Origin: an uncultured Collinsella sp.
GTDB lineage: Bacteria > Actinomycetota > Coriobacteriia > Coriobacteriales > Coriobacteriaceae
Direction: 5' to 3'
Assembly (NCBI GenBank): GCA_900540895.1
Contig: UQHV01000007.1
Coordinates: forward strand, 1 to 64,000
Length of the DNA stretch: 64,000 bases
Shown here: in pieces, positions 56,747 to 64,000 of the stretch
How the letters are laid out: every line of letters starts with the position of its first letter
How positions within the stretch are numbered: the stretch's first letter is position 1
The notes under the pieces: model-generated
Databases searched by the model: none
What the model was told of the DNA's origin: nothing
The model's input: only the letters and a program-made list of their open reading frames with translations
Position numbers and translations under genes: made by a program

Positions 56747-57601
56747 TTAGTTGGCGGGGCGGAAGAAGGCTACGGCTACGGCGCCGGGACCCACGTGGGT
56801 GCCGATGGTGGCGCCAATGGTGTGGATGGGCAGCTCGTTCTCGGCATGGCCGGCCCACAGCGCGGCGCTGTCCTCGATATACTTCTTGAGCACCGCGTCC
56901 GAAAGACCCGTATAACCAAGCGCCAGCGGCATGGAGAAGTCGACGCCGCCCGCCTGTTCGACCTTCTGGTTCAACAGGTTTCGACCGTTTTTGGAACCGC
57001 GCGCCTTGCCCAACTGCACGATGAGGCCGTCCTCGGCGGCCACGACCGGCTTCACGTTGAGCAGCGTACCCACAGCGCCCGCCGCAGCAGACAGGCGGCC
57101 GCCGCGCACCAGGTATTCCAGCGTCTCGAGCAGGCCGATAACCACCACGCGGTCGCGCACGGCCTCGACCGCCGTCGCGATCTGGGCCGCACTACGGCCC
57201 TCGTCCACCAGGCGCAGCGCATATTCGACCAGCACGCGCTCGCCCAAGGTGACGTTATTGCTGTCTACCACGTACACGTCGCCGCCCGGCGCCTCGGCAA
57301 GTGCCGTACGAGCGCTCTGATTGGTGCCCGAAAGCTTGGCGCCCACGGTAATAATCACCGCCTCGTCGCCGGCCTCACGCGCCTCAGCAATCGCCTGCGA
57401 AAAGGCGTACGGGTTGACCTGGCCGGTCTTCGGCAGCTCGTCGCGCTCCACGAGCATCTCGTAAAAGCGCTGGTGATCGATGTCGACGCCATCCATGTAC
57501 ACGTCGGAGCCAAAGGTGACGGACAGCGGCAGAACACGCAGAGCGGGGTGCTCAGCCGGCGTCATATCGCTCGCGGAATCGGTAATAATACGAATGGACA
57601 T
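56747..57601 (-). CDS. DegV-family fatty-acid-binding protein
   Basis: The 284-aa protein starts at ATG 57601 behind GAAAGGA. DegV features: IRIITDSASDMTPAEHPALR, SVTFGSDVYMDGVDI, KTGQVNPYAFSQAI, TVGAKLSGTNQSAR and VYVVDSNNVTLGERVLVEYA. These proteins bind a fatty acid; in fatty acid kinase systems (FakB) they present it to FakA. No fakA gene is in the window. Confidence 0.93.
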   Translation of the reverse strand: MSIRIITDSASDMTPAEHPALRVLPLSVTFGSDVYMDGVDIDHQRFYEMLVERDELPKTGQVNPYAFSQAIAEAREAGDEAVIITVGAKLSGTNQSARTALAEAPGGDVYVVDSNNVTLGERVLVEYALRLVDEGRSAAQIATAVEAVRDRVVVIGLLETLEYLVRGGRLSAAAGAVGTLLNVKPVVAAEDGLIVQLGKARGSKNGRNLLNQKVEQAGGVDFSMPLALGYTGLSDAVLKKYIEDSAALWAGHAENELPIHTIGATIGTHVGPGAVAVAFFRPAN

Positions 57602-57720
57602 AGCAAATCCTTTCTTGCGCAGACCTCGCGCGGGGAATTTTGACAGCAATGCCCCTGCACGGTAGACGCGCTCAAACGGGACGATGCAGTTGTTAATGGG
57701 AAGCAAATGCCTTGGCGGTC

Positions 57721-58170
57721 TTAGATCTCACGCAGGGTGTTGAGAATCGTACGCAGCGACGCGTACATCTGCTCGCGCTGCTCCACGCCCATGGCCTTAC
57801 CGGTGGTGTCGAGCACTTCGCGAATGATGCGATCGGCCTCGCTCATGCTCTCGCCGCCCAGGGCAGTCAGGCGCACCGGGGCACGGTACTTGACGGCCGC
57901 ATCACCCGAATCATCGACCTCGACGTAGCCGCCCTCCTCCAGGTGTGCCAGTGTGCGCGAAACGGCGGCACGGGTAACGCCGGCCATGCGGGCGAGGTCG
58001 GCGCCAGTCAGGCCGTCCTTGCTGCGCTCGAGATAGTACAGGCACATGACGTCGGAGCCCTTGAGGCCCAGCCTTGCACCTTCGGACGTCTTGATGCGCT
58101 GAATCTCCTTGTAGAGGCCGCTGATCAGTCCGACAAAGTCCTCAAAACGTGTCTCGTCGTTCCACTGCAT
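57721..58170 (-). CDS. MarR-family transcriptional regulator
   Basis: I start at ATG 58170 behind AAAGGTGG; an upstream GTG adds four residues. The 149-aa protein has a winged helix: MCLYYLERSKDGLTGADLAR, MAGVTRAAVSRTLAHLEEGGYVEV and the wing AAVKYRAPVRLTALG. MarR dimers repress neighbours and respond to small aromatic ligands or oxidants. The neighbour DegV gene on the same strand may be a target. Confidence 0.9.
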   Translation of the reverse strand: MQWNDETRFEDFVGLISGLYKEIQRIKTSEGARLGLKGSDVMCLYYLERSKDGLTGADLARMAGVTRAAVSRTLAHLEEGGYVEVDDSGDAAVKYRAPVRLTALGGESMSEADRIIREVLDTTGKAMGVEQREQMYASLRTILNTLREI

Positions 58171-58273
58171 GGTGACGACCACCTTTCGCTTACATGATGC
58201 TAACGGGTAAACATCTTAGCCGCATGTCCGAACCCCCGTACCCAAATATCCCAATTGTTAACCCATCAACATA

Positions 58274-58313
58274 AAAACCACCACAAAGGGGACAGGCACC
58301 TTTGTGGTGGCTT
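58274..58313. repeat. Family A palindrome, copy 5
   Basis: Arms AAAACCACCACAAAGG and CCTTTGTGGTGG (last Ts changed to CTT), centre GGACAGG. Between the MarR gene promoter region and the end of the B3/B4 gene. Confidence 0.88.
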
Positions 58314-58339
58314 GGGGCATCAATAGATTCTAGGCGCCG

Positions 58340-59059
58340 CTATAGCTCCACGCAGGGATTGTCGCGGGTCACAAGCGTCTTAACGACGACCGTCGCTCCC
58401 AGATAGCGCTCGAGCAGCTCGGCCAAGCGATCGATCGCGGCCTGGCAGTCCCCCATCCGCTCGGGCTCCACGCATTCAATCGCCAGAAATGCGTCAGCCG
58501 AATCGTCGGACAGCGCCGTGCGAACGCCATCGCGCCAGTTCCAGCAACGGCACACGGCGCCCGCATCATCGATATAGGCAAGCTCACCGGGCAGCGTCGG
58601 ATCATCTGCCTCCTCGCCAAGTGGCAAGAACGCGTCGCCGCCGTCGGTCACCGCCAGGCGCAGATTGCCCTCAATAGCATGCAAATCTTCACCGCCAACG
58701 GGCAACGCATAAGTCAACGAAATCGTATTGTAGATATCCACCGCCGGCGTGATGTGGCCGACCGGCTTGCCTTTGAGCACGCGCTTGAGCAGGTTCTCAA
58801 CTGAGCAACGCGCGCCCTTCTTGGTCTTGAACAGGCGATACGCCTCGCGCCATGCCTTAACCGGCGCGTTTTCGCTAATGGTATCGCTTGTCAGGTGGCG
58901 CTCCGCATCGATGTTGGCGCGGTCAAGTAGCGCGGCGATCGCATCCACGTCCTCCTGGGGAATCTGAGCCGCAGGCTTCATGCCCTTTACGACCACAACA
59001 CCGACCGCCGCCTGAGGAAACAGCTCCCAAAATGAATCCTCGGCAATAAAGCTCTTCAT
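58340..59059 (-). CDS. B3/B4 tRNA-binding domain protein
   Basis: The 239-aa protein starts at ATG 59059 behind GGGAG. It is the stand-alone B3/B4 domain found in the beta chain of phenylalanyl-tRNA synthetase: WREAYRLFKTKKGARCSVEN, LLKRVLKGKPVGHITPAVDIYNTISL (typical), DLHAIEGNLRLAVTDGGDAF and LPGELAYIDDAGAVCRCWNWRDG. Such free-standing proteins may edit mischarged tRNA. Substrate unknown. Confidence 0.9.
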   Translation of the reverse strand: MKSFIAEDSFWELFPQAAVGVVVVKGMKPAAQIPQEDVDAIAALLDRANIDAERHLTSDTISENAPVKAWREAYRLFKTKKGARCSVENLLKRVLKGKPVGHITPAVDIYNTISLTYALPVGGEDLHAIEGNLRLAVTDGGDAFLPLGEEADDPTLPGELAYIDDAGAVCRCWNWRDGVRTALSDDSADAFLAIECVEPERMGDCQAAIDRLAELLERYLGATVVVKTLVTRDNPCVEL

Positions 59060-59101
59060 ACATGCTCCCTTCACGATTCGCGCCCGAGCGAGGGCACCCA
59101 A

Positions 59102-59165
59102 ACAAAAAGCGCCCTTACGACGGCCACCTTCAAAGTCCTACGGTGCCGCCACAAGAGCGCTTACG
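59102..59165 (-). terminator. Long terminator after pckA
   Basis: Minus strand: AAGCGC...GCGCTT outer stem with inner GGCGGC-ACC/GGT-GCCGTC, followed by TTTTTGTTT. A second hairpin GCCCCC/GGGGGC lies at about 59173-59188. It ends leftward transcription from pckA about 43 nt before the B3/B4 gene start; it might also be a leader attenuator for that gene. Confidence 0.75.
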
Positions 59166-59230
59166 CTGCCCCCATCCGGAGAAGGGGGCGAGATGTCAGG
59201 CGTATTGTAACCCGAGTCATCCGCGCGAGC

Positions 59231-59271
59231 AAAACCACCACAAAGGTGCCTGTCCCCTTTATGGTGGTTTT
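59231..59271. repeat. Family A palindrome, copy 6
   Basis: Inverted orientation with one changed base (CCTTTATGGTGG). Lies just after the pckA stop. Confidence 0.88.
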
Positions 59272-59286
59272 GGGTCTGAGGCGACG

Positions 59287-60957
59287 CTAGCGGCGGAGTC
59301 CCAGCAGGCCGCGGCCGCGATGACGGGCGTCGGCGGGCACTTGAGCGTGCGGGCCGGCGGCCTTGACGGACTCGGGCAGGTGCGAGTACTTCTTCTCGAA
59401 GTTCTCCTCAAACATCACCGCCAGGTTGTGCGCTGCCTCGTCGTAGCGAGCGGTGCTCTGCCAGTACTGGCGCGGCACCAGGATGCCATCGGGCACACCG
59501 TGGCACGTAGTGGGAATGTCAACGTTAAAAATATCGTCGTGCACAAACTCGCTGTCCTCGATGGTACCGTCGAGGGCGCGGGCCACCAGGGCGCGCGTGT
59601 AGGCAAGCTCGATGCGATGGCCCACGCCATAACCGCCGCCAATCCAGCCGGTGTTGACCAGATAGACGCGCGTGCGACCGTCGGCGATACGCTCACCGAG
59701 CATCTTGGCATAGACCATGGGGTCGAGCGGCATAAACGGCTCTCCGAACAGCGAGGAGAACGTGGGCGTGGGCTCGGTGACGCCGACCTCGGTGCCGGGG
59801 ATCTTGGCCGTAAAGCCCGTCACAAAGTGATACATGGCGGCGTCGGCCGTCAGGCGCGAGATGGGCGGCAGCACGCCAAAGGCATCACAGGTCAAAAACA
59901 GCACAACGCTCGGGGTGGTGCCCATGCCCTTGGTCCACGCGTTGGGAATGTGCTCGACGGGATAGGCCACGCGCGTATTGTGCGTGATCGAGATGTCATC
60001 ATAGTTAGGCTTGCGATTCTCATCGAGCACCACGTTTTCGCAGATGGCGCCAAAGCGAACAGCGTTGAAGATCTCGGGCTCGTGGAACGCATCCAAGCCC
60101 TCGCACTTGGCGTAGCAGCCGCCCTCGACGTTAAAGATGCCCATGTCGGACCAGCCGTGCTCGTCGTCGCCGATCAGCAGGCGCGTGGGGTTGGCCGAAA
60201 GCGTGGTCTTACCCGTGCCGGAGAGGCCAAAGAACACCGCGGTCTCATGCGTGACGGGATCCATGCTGGCCGAGCAGTGCATGGGCAGCACGTCGTCCTC
60301 GACAGGCAGCAGGTAGTTCATAACGCTGAAGATGGACTTTTTGATTTCGCCGGAGTAACCGGTGCCGGCAACCAGAATCACGCGCTCCTGGAAGTTGATG
60401 ACCACGGCAGCGCTGGAGTTGAGGCCCTTGATGGCGGGGTCGCACTGGTAGCCAGGTGCCGCGAGCACGCAAAAGTCCGGCTCGCCGGTGCGCGCAATTT
60501 CGCGGGCAAGCGGACGAGCGAGCATTTGCTTAATAAAGAGCGCCTGGCTGGCACGCTCGCAGGCGACGAGCAGGCGACGCGTGTGGTTGCGGTCGGCGCC
60601 CGCCATGCCGCGCGTGACAAACACGTCGCGCTCGTTGAGGTAGTCGACGATACCGGCCTTGATGGTCTCGTAGCTCTCAATCGAAAGCGGTCGGTTGACG
60701 GCGCCCCAGGCGATCTTGTCGTGAACATCGGGGGTGTCAACGATAAAACGATCGTTGGGTGAACGGCCGGTGCGCTCCCCCGTCTCGATCACCAGCGCGC
60801 CGTTGGATGCCATGCGGCCTTCTTCGCGGCGGATAGCGTACTCGACGAGCTCCGCGGCGGGTAGATCAACCAGCAGGCGGGGCTGATTATCGGCGGGATC
60901 TTCGACCAGCGTAATACCAAAGTTGGACAGAACTTCTGCAGGGGTAACACCAGGCAT
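59287..60957 (-). CDS. pckA: ATP-dependent phosphoenolpyruvate carboxykinase
   Basis: The 556-aa enzyme starts at ATG 60957 behind AAAGGAGG. ATP-type features: GRSPNDRFIVDTP, SYETIKAGIVDYL, the kinase loop FFGLSGTGKTTLSANP, DDEHGWSDMGIFNVEGGCYAK and YPVEHIPNAWT. It interconverts oxaloacetate and phosphoenolpyruvate; in fermenters it often fixes CO2 toward succinate. Next door, lctP may supply lactate. Confidence 0.97.
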   Translation of the reverse strand: MPGVTPAEVLSNFGITLVEDPADNQPRLLVDLPAAELVEYAIRREEGRMASNGALVIETGERTGRSPNDRFIVDTPDVHDKIAWGAVNRPLSIESYETIKAGIVDYLNERDVFVTRGMAGADRNHTRRLLVACERASQALFIKQMLARPLAREIARTGEPDFCVLAAPGYQCDPAIKGLNSSAAVVINFQERVILVAGTGYSGEIKKSIFSVMNYLLPVEDDVLPMHCSASMDPVTHETAVFFGLSGTGKTTLSANPTRLLIGDDEHGWSDMGIFNVEGGCYAKCEGLDAFHEPEIFNAVRFGAICENVVLDENRKPNYDDISITHNTRVAYPVEHIPNAWTKGMGTTPSVVLFLTCDAFGVLPPISRLTADAAMYHFVTGFTAKIPGTEVGVTEPTPTFSSLFGEPFMPLDPMVYAKMLGERIADGRTRVYLVNTGWIGGGYGVGHRIELAYTRALVARALDGTIEDSEFVHDDIFNVDIPTTCHGVPDGILVPRQYWQSTARYDEAAHNLAVMFEENFEKKYSHLPESVKAAGPHAQVPADARHRGRGLLGLRR

Positions 60958-61100
60958 GGGGCCTCCTTTAAAAACGCGACACGCGGACGCAGCGCGCACT
61001 TTACTCACGTAAAGCCCGTTGTACCCGATATGCAAAAACGTTTTTGCGGCAACGGCGAAGCGCCCGCCCAACGGTCAAAAATCACAGGCAAGCGGCCTGA

Positions 61101-61141
61101 TCATTGGGGACGTTCTTAATCGACTAATCGTTGGGGACACT
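61101..61141. repeat. Family B repeat, copy 2
   Basis: 41 nt with GGGGACGTTC and ATCGACTAA segments ending GGGGACACT; the element CGTTGGGGACACT is repeated once more about 24 nt further on. Confidence 0.75.
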
Positions 61142-61183
61142 TATGGACCAGTCGTTGGGGACACTCTTAAACAGGCAACAACC

Positions 61184-61230
61184 AAGGAGTGTCCCTAGAT
61201 GCCGGCACTTAGGGACGTTCCCAAAGTGCC
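61184..61230. repeat. Family C repeat, copy 2
   Basis: 47 nt from AAGGAGTGTCCC to AAAGTGCC; contains the palindrome GGCACTT-AGGGA-CGT-TCCCA-AAGTGCC. Sits at the 3' end of lctP. Confidence 0.75.
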
Positions 61231-61232
61231 GA

Positions 61233-62804
61233 CTACAGCGGCAGGCCTTGGCCGAGCATGGCGATGACGCTCATGAGGATCAGCATGCCGGCGGCGTAGG
61301 GCAGCACTGCGCCCAGGAGCTCGGCGTCCTTACCGCGCACGTGCACGGCAGCGAGGCCAATCGCGAGCGTCTGCGGCGAGACCATCTTACCGGCGGCGAC
61401 ACCCAGGGCGTTCAACGCAACCATCCAGTAGTCGCTCACGCCCAGCGCCGAAGCGGCCTGGCTCTGAATGGGACCAAACAGCATGCCCGAGGACGTGCCC
61501 GAGCCGGTCACAAACGCACCGACTGCGCCGATCCACGGGGCCAGAATCGGGTACAGACCACCGGCGACGGCAATGCAGAACGCACTGATCGAAGAGATCA
61601 TGCCCGCATAGCCCATCACCTTGGCACAGCCCAGCACCGAAAGCATCGTGATTACCGTCGGCATCATCTGCTTCACAGTCGCGGCCAGCACCTCGCCCAT
61701 CATGCGCGGCGAAGCCCCCTGAATGGCGCCGCCGATAAACGCGGCCAGGAAGATCCAAACACCCGGCGTGTTAATCCACGAAAACGTGAGCGTGCCGGGG
61801 TTCTCGCCGCAATACACCTGCACGTGACTCGCAAAGGGCGCAAGCGCGGCATGCACGGCGGGCACCAGGTTGGACGTACCCAACAGCAGTACAAAAATCA
61901 GGATGAAACACGACCAGGCAGAAAGCGCCAACTTAGCGGTGAGCTGCTCACCGGCCTCGATATTCATGTGAAAGCGCGCGTCCAGGTGACCGGACTTCTC
62001 GGCGCGCATGGCAAGCGCGGCGGTCAGCGCGAGCGACACGATGGAGCCCACGACCACGGCAAGCTCGGGGCCCACAAACATGGCGAAGACCAGGGCCGCA
62101 CCAACAAAGGACACACCGGAAAGCAGTGCCACGCCGGCAACGCCGTTCAGGCGCTCGGCAACGCTTGCAACATTGCCCTGGTCATCGGCAACACGACCCG
62201 CAACCAGCACGATAAGCAGCGGCATCGCCACAAAGAAGGGCGCGAGCTGCACCAGCTGAACGGTCGCCAGATGCAGGGAATCCAGACCCACCAGGTCGGC
62301 AACGGACACTGTGGGGATGCCAATGGAGCCGTAGGGCGTGGGCACGCCGTTGGCCAGCAGGCAGATCAGCACGGCAGGCACGGCCTCAAAACCAAGGCCC
62401 GCGAGCATGCCGGCGGGAATGGCAACGGCAGTGCCAAAGCCGGCCATGCCCTCCATAAACCCACCGAAGCACCAGGCCACGAGCAGCGCCAACAGACGAC
62501 GGTCGCTGCTGATGGAGGTGATCATGCTGCCGATCACGTCCATGGCGCCCGTGCGCACGCACAGGTTATACGTGAACACCGCGGCGATAATCACCAACAC
62601 GATGGGCCACAGCGCCATCAAAAAGCCCTCGAGCGAGGCCGTGGCTATCTGCGCCACCGGCAAATGCCACCACGCAAAGGCGAGCACGCACGAAAGAACA
62701 AACGAACCAATCGCGGCTTTCCAGGCCGGCCATTTAAAGCACAGCAGCATCACGACAAGCCAGATGATAGGCACAAGAGCCAGCAAAAATGCGGCGACGT
62801 CCAT
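61233..62804 (-). CDS. lctP: L-lactate permease
   Basis: The 523-aa protein has twelve or more hydrophobic helices over its length and family motifs EGMAGFGTAVAIPAGML, VPTPYGSIGIPTVSVADL, GSGTSSGMLFGPIQSQAA and NALGVAAGKMVSPQTLAI, typical of LctP/LldP. It imports lactate (or glycolate) with protons. The start is preceded by AAGGAGC. With pckA downstream it may serve lactate use or exchange. An inverted repeat TTGAAC-N5-GTTCAA lies upstream. Confidence 0.95.
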   Translation of the reverse strand: MDVAAFLLALVPIIWLVVMLLCFKWPAWKAAIGSFVLSCVLAFAWWHLPVAQIATASLEGFLMALWPIVLVIIAAVFTYNLCVRTGAMDVIGSMITSISSDRRLLALLVAWCFGGFMEGMAGFGTAVAIPAGMLAGLGFEAVPAVLICLLANGVPTPYGSIGIPTVSVADLVGLDSLHLATVQLVQLAPFFVAMPLLIVLVAGRVADDQGNVASVAERLNGVAGVALLSGVSFVGAALVFAMFVGPELAVVVGSIVSLALTAALAMRAEKSGHLDARFHMNIEAGEQLTAKLALSAWSCFILIFVLLLGTSNLVPAVHAALAPFASHVQVYCGENPGTLTFSWINTPGVWIFLAAFIGGAIQGASPRMMGEVLAATVKQMMPTVITMLSVLGCAKVMGYAGMISSISAFCIAVAGGLYPILAPWIGAVGAFVTGSGTSSGMLFGPIQSQAASALGVSDYWMVALNALGVAAGKMVSPQTLAIGLAAVHVRGKDAELLGAVLPYAAGMLILMSVIAMLGQGLPL

Positions 62805-62907
62805 GGGTAAAAGCTCCTTGGTACCGCGAGGGCGGCATCGGGGGTGTCATAAAACTTGAACAGGATACCGCACGCTTACCGACAATTTTCTGCCGCCTGC
62901 CGAAATA

Positions 62908-62924
62908 TTGAACAATCCGTTCAA
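62908..62924. promoter_or_regulatory. Possible operator between lctP and flippase gene
   Basis: TTGAAC-AATCC-GTTCAA, perfect six-base arms; another TTGAAC at 62856-62861. Located in the 179-nt divergent region with a plus-strand -10-like TATACT at 62950-62955. Confidence 0.45.
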
Positions 62925-62983
62925 AAACACGAGCAAACACCGCCGCGTCTATACTAGAGCGCAGCAATAGAAAGGACTCCGCC

Positions 62984-64000
62984 TTGAGCATCACGCCCCT
63001 CGATAGCATCCGCCGCGCCATCGCCCGCCGCAACGGCGTCACCGACCCCACCGTATCGAGCGGGGCGCACGGGCAGGGCGGACGCATCGAGAACGGCCTG
63101 TTCCCCGCATCGCATACCGCCGAGGAGCTCGCACGTATCCAGGAGTTGAGTCAGCGCAACGCCGGCGGCCCCGACAGCGGCCAGGCCACACGTCGCCGGC
63201 GCGAGCGCGATCGCGAGCCCGGCCCCATCCACCGGATGGTCAACGCCTGGTGGAACCGCCTGCTCGGCGCTGTCTACGGCGGCGGTTTCTCCACGCAGGA
63301 AGCCGAATACGAAGAGCACGCCACCAGTCGCGACTATCTTTGGAACACCCTCGGCACCGCCGTATGGGGCATGGCGTTTCCGCTGCTCACCATCGTGTCC
63401 ACGCAGCTTGTGGGCGCCGAGGAAGCCGGCAAGTTCTCCATCGCCTTTGTCACCGGCACGCTCATCATGATCGCGTGCAACTACGGCGTGCGCAATTTCC
63501 AGGTCTCGGATATCGACGAGAAGACGTCCTTTGCCTCCTACCAGCTCAATCGCTGGCTTTGCGGAGCGATCGCGCTGGCCTGCGGCCTTGCATACAGCAG
63601 CGCCCGCGGCTACGACGCGCACATGGCGACGATCGGCCTGGGCGTCTACCTCTATAAGGTGGTCGACGGCGTCGCCGACGTATACGAGGGCCGCCTGCAG
63701 CAGGCCGACAAACTCTACCTGGCCGGCATGAGCCAAACGCTACGCTCCGTCGGCGTCATCGCGGTCTTTAGCGTGGCGCTGTTCCTTACGCGCAGCATGC
63801 CCATCGCGGCGATGGCCACGGGTGTCACCGCCATCGCCTCGCTCATGCTGGTCACCGCGCCTCTCGCTCTGCTCGAGACCGAAAAATCGCGCCACGTGAG
63901 TCTGCGCGAGGTCGGCCACCTGTTTGTCCAGTGCGCCCCGCTCTTTGGCGCGCTCTTTTTATTCAACCTTATCGAGAGCATGCCCAAGTTTGTGATGGAA
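62984..64000 (+). CDS. Polysaccharide flippase/lipopolysaccharide exporter-like protein, partial
   Basis: Open frame of 339 codons from a TTG (62984) behind AAAGGA to the right edge. Residues about 1-100 are polar, basic and probably cytoplasmic. Then helices typical of the oligosaccharide flippase superfamily follow: TLGTAVWGMAFPLLTIVSTQ, AGKFSIAFVTGTLIMIACNY, NFQVSDIDEKTSFASYQLNR, and later SMPIAAMATGVTAIASLMLV. It would move lipid-linked sugars across the membrane. The end lies outside the window. Confidence 0.85.
   Translation, partial: MSITPLDSIRRAIARRNGVTDPTVSSGAHGQGGRIENGLFPASHTAEELARIQELSQRNAGGPDSGQATRRRRERDREPGPIHRMVNAWWNRLLGAVYGGGFSTQEAEYEEHATSRDYLWNTLGTAVWGMAFPLLTIVSTQLVGAEEAGKFSIAFVTGTLIMIACNYGVRNFQVSDIDEKTSFASYQLNRWLCGAIALACGLAYSSARGYDAHMATIGLGVYLYKVVDGVADVYEGRLQQADKLYLAGMSQTLRSVGVIAVFSVALFLTRSMPIAAMATGVTAIASLMLVTAPLALLETEKSRHVSLREVGHLFVQCAPLFGALFLFNLIESMPKFVME

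Larger units (their letters stand above)
60958..61232. other. Intergenic region lctP-pckA with repeats
   Basis: 275 nt: pckA upstream region (60958-61090), then family B (61101-61141) with a further 24-nt tandem partial copy to about 61165, and a family C copy (61184-61230) touching the lctP stop. No gene. Confidence 0.65.

Noticed and set aside
59102..59200. T-box or other riboswitch before the B3/B4 gene
   Set aside because: The GGCGGCACC stretch recalls a T-box antiterminator, but it is part of a simple long terminator stem after pckA and no stem I or specifier loop is visible.
59062..60762. 566-codon plus-strand frame opposite pckA
   Set aside because: Antisense shadow of a complete PEP carboxykinase gene.

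Overview
The window reads as a high-GC, Gram-positive-type gut actinobacterium of the Coriobacteriia, most likely Collinsella or a close relative. This is inferred from the gene families (a Rho with a very long basic N-terminal extension, a CarD-like regulator, an ATP-type PEP carboxykinase, LctP) and from small dispersed palindromes; no marker gene such as 16S rRNA is present. Two zones meet at a tRNA-Lys gene near 34.0 kb.

Zone 1 (1-34014) is the right-hand part of a siphovirus-like prophage; its left end, with the end of a distal tail gene and presumably lysis genes, is outside the window. Nearly all genes are on the minus strand, so expression runs from right to left: repressor pair (29.8-30.6 kb), early genes with ParB-like protein, a second tyrosine recombinase and a replication-type protein (23-28.5 kb), a run of small zinc-ribbon and nuclease-like proteins (20.8-23.7 kb), a sigma-like late regulator (20.2-20.7 kb), then HNH nuclease, ParB-DUF4417 fusion, terminase, portal, scaffold, capsid, connectors, tail tube, tail chaperones with a -1 frameshift, tape measure and tail-tip/fibre genes. 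The plus strand carries a SieB-like membrane protein, the CI-like repressor, a poly-serine-linked helical protein, a HicA/HicB toxin-antitoxin pair and the integrase beside tRNA-Lys. Genes are tightly packed, with ATGA or GTGA start/stop overlaps throughout.

The control layout is unusually readable. A divergent repressor region has AGGGAA-N4-TTCCCT operators, one inside the leftward promoter. Downstream of the sigma-like late regulator, a non-coding stretch between two terminator-like hairpins holds eight 10-bp repeats in exact helical phase, then a -10 box, then a leader of about 100 nt ending in a hairpin. This resembles a late-promoter/leader-terminator switch and is the most interesting regulatory locus here.

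Zone 2 (34015-64000) is chromosome: tRNA-Lys and tRNA-His, an aminotransferase, a ROK kinase, a VanZ-like protein, a large Ala-rich protein, rho, argS, a CarD-like regulator, an HD protein, proA, an S33 peptidase, proB, pncB, a tail-anchored protein, tRNA-Ala, a radical SAM protein, a candidate 6S-like RNA, a WecA/TagO-like transferase, trpS, an MGMT-like protein, DegV, MarR, a B3/B4-domain protein, pckA, lctP and the start of a polysaccharide flippase. Six copies of a 40-41 nt palindrome (family A) and copies of two other short repeats lie only in this zone, mostly just after genes, which fits a chromosome/prophage boundary at tRNA-Lys.
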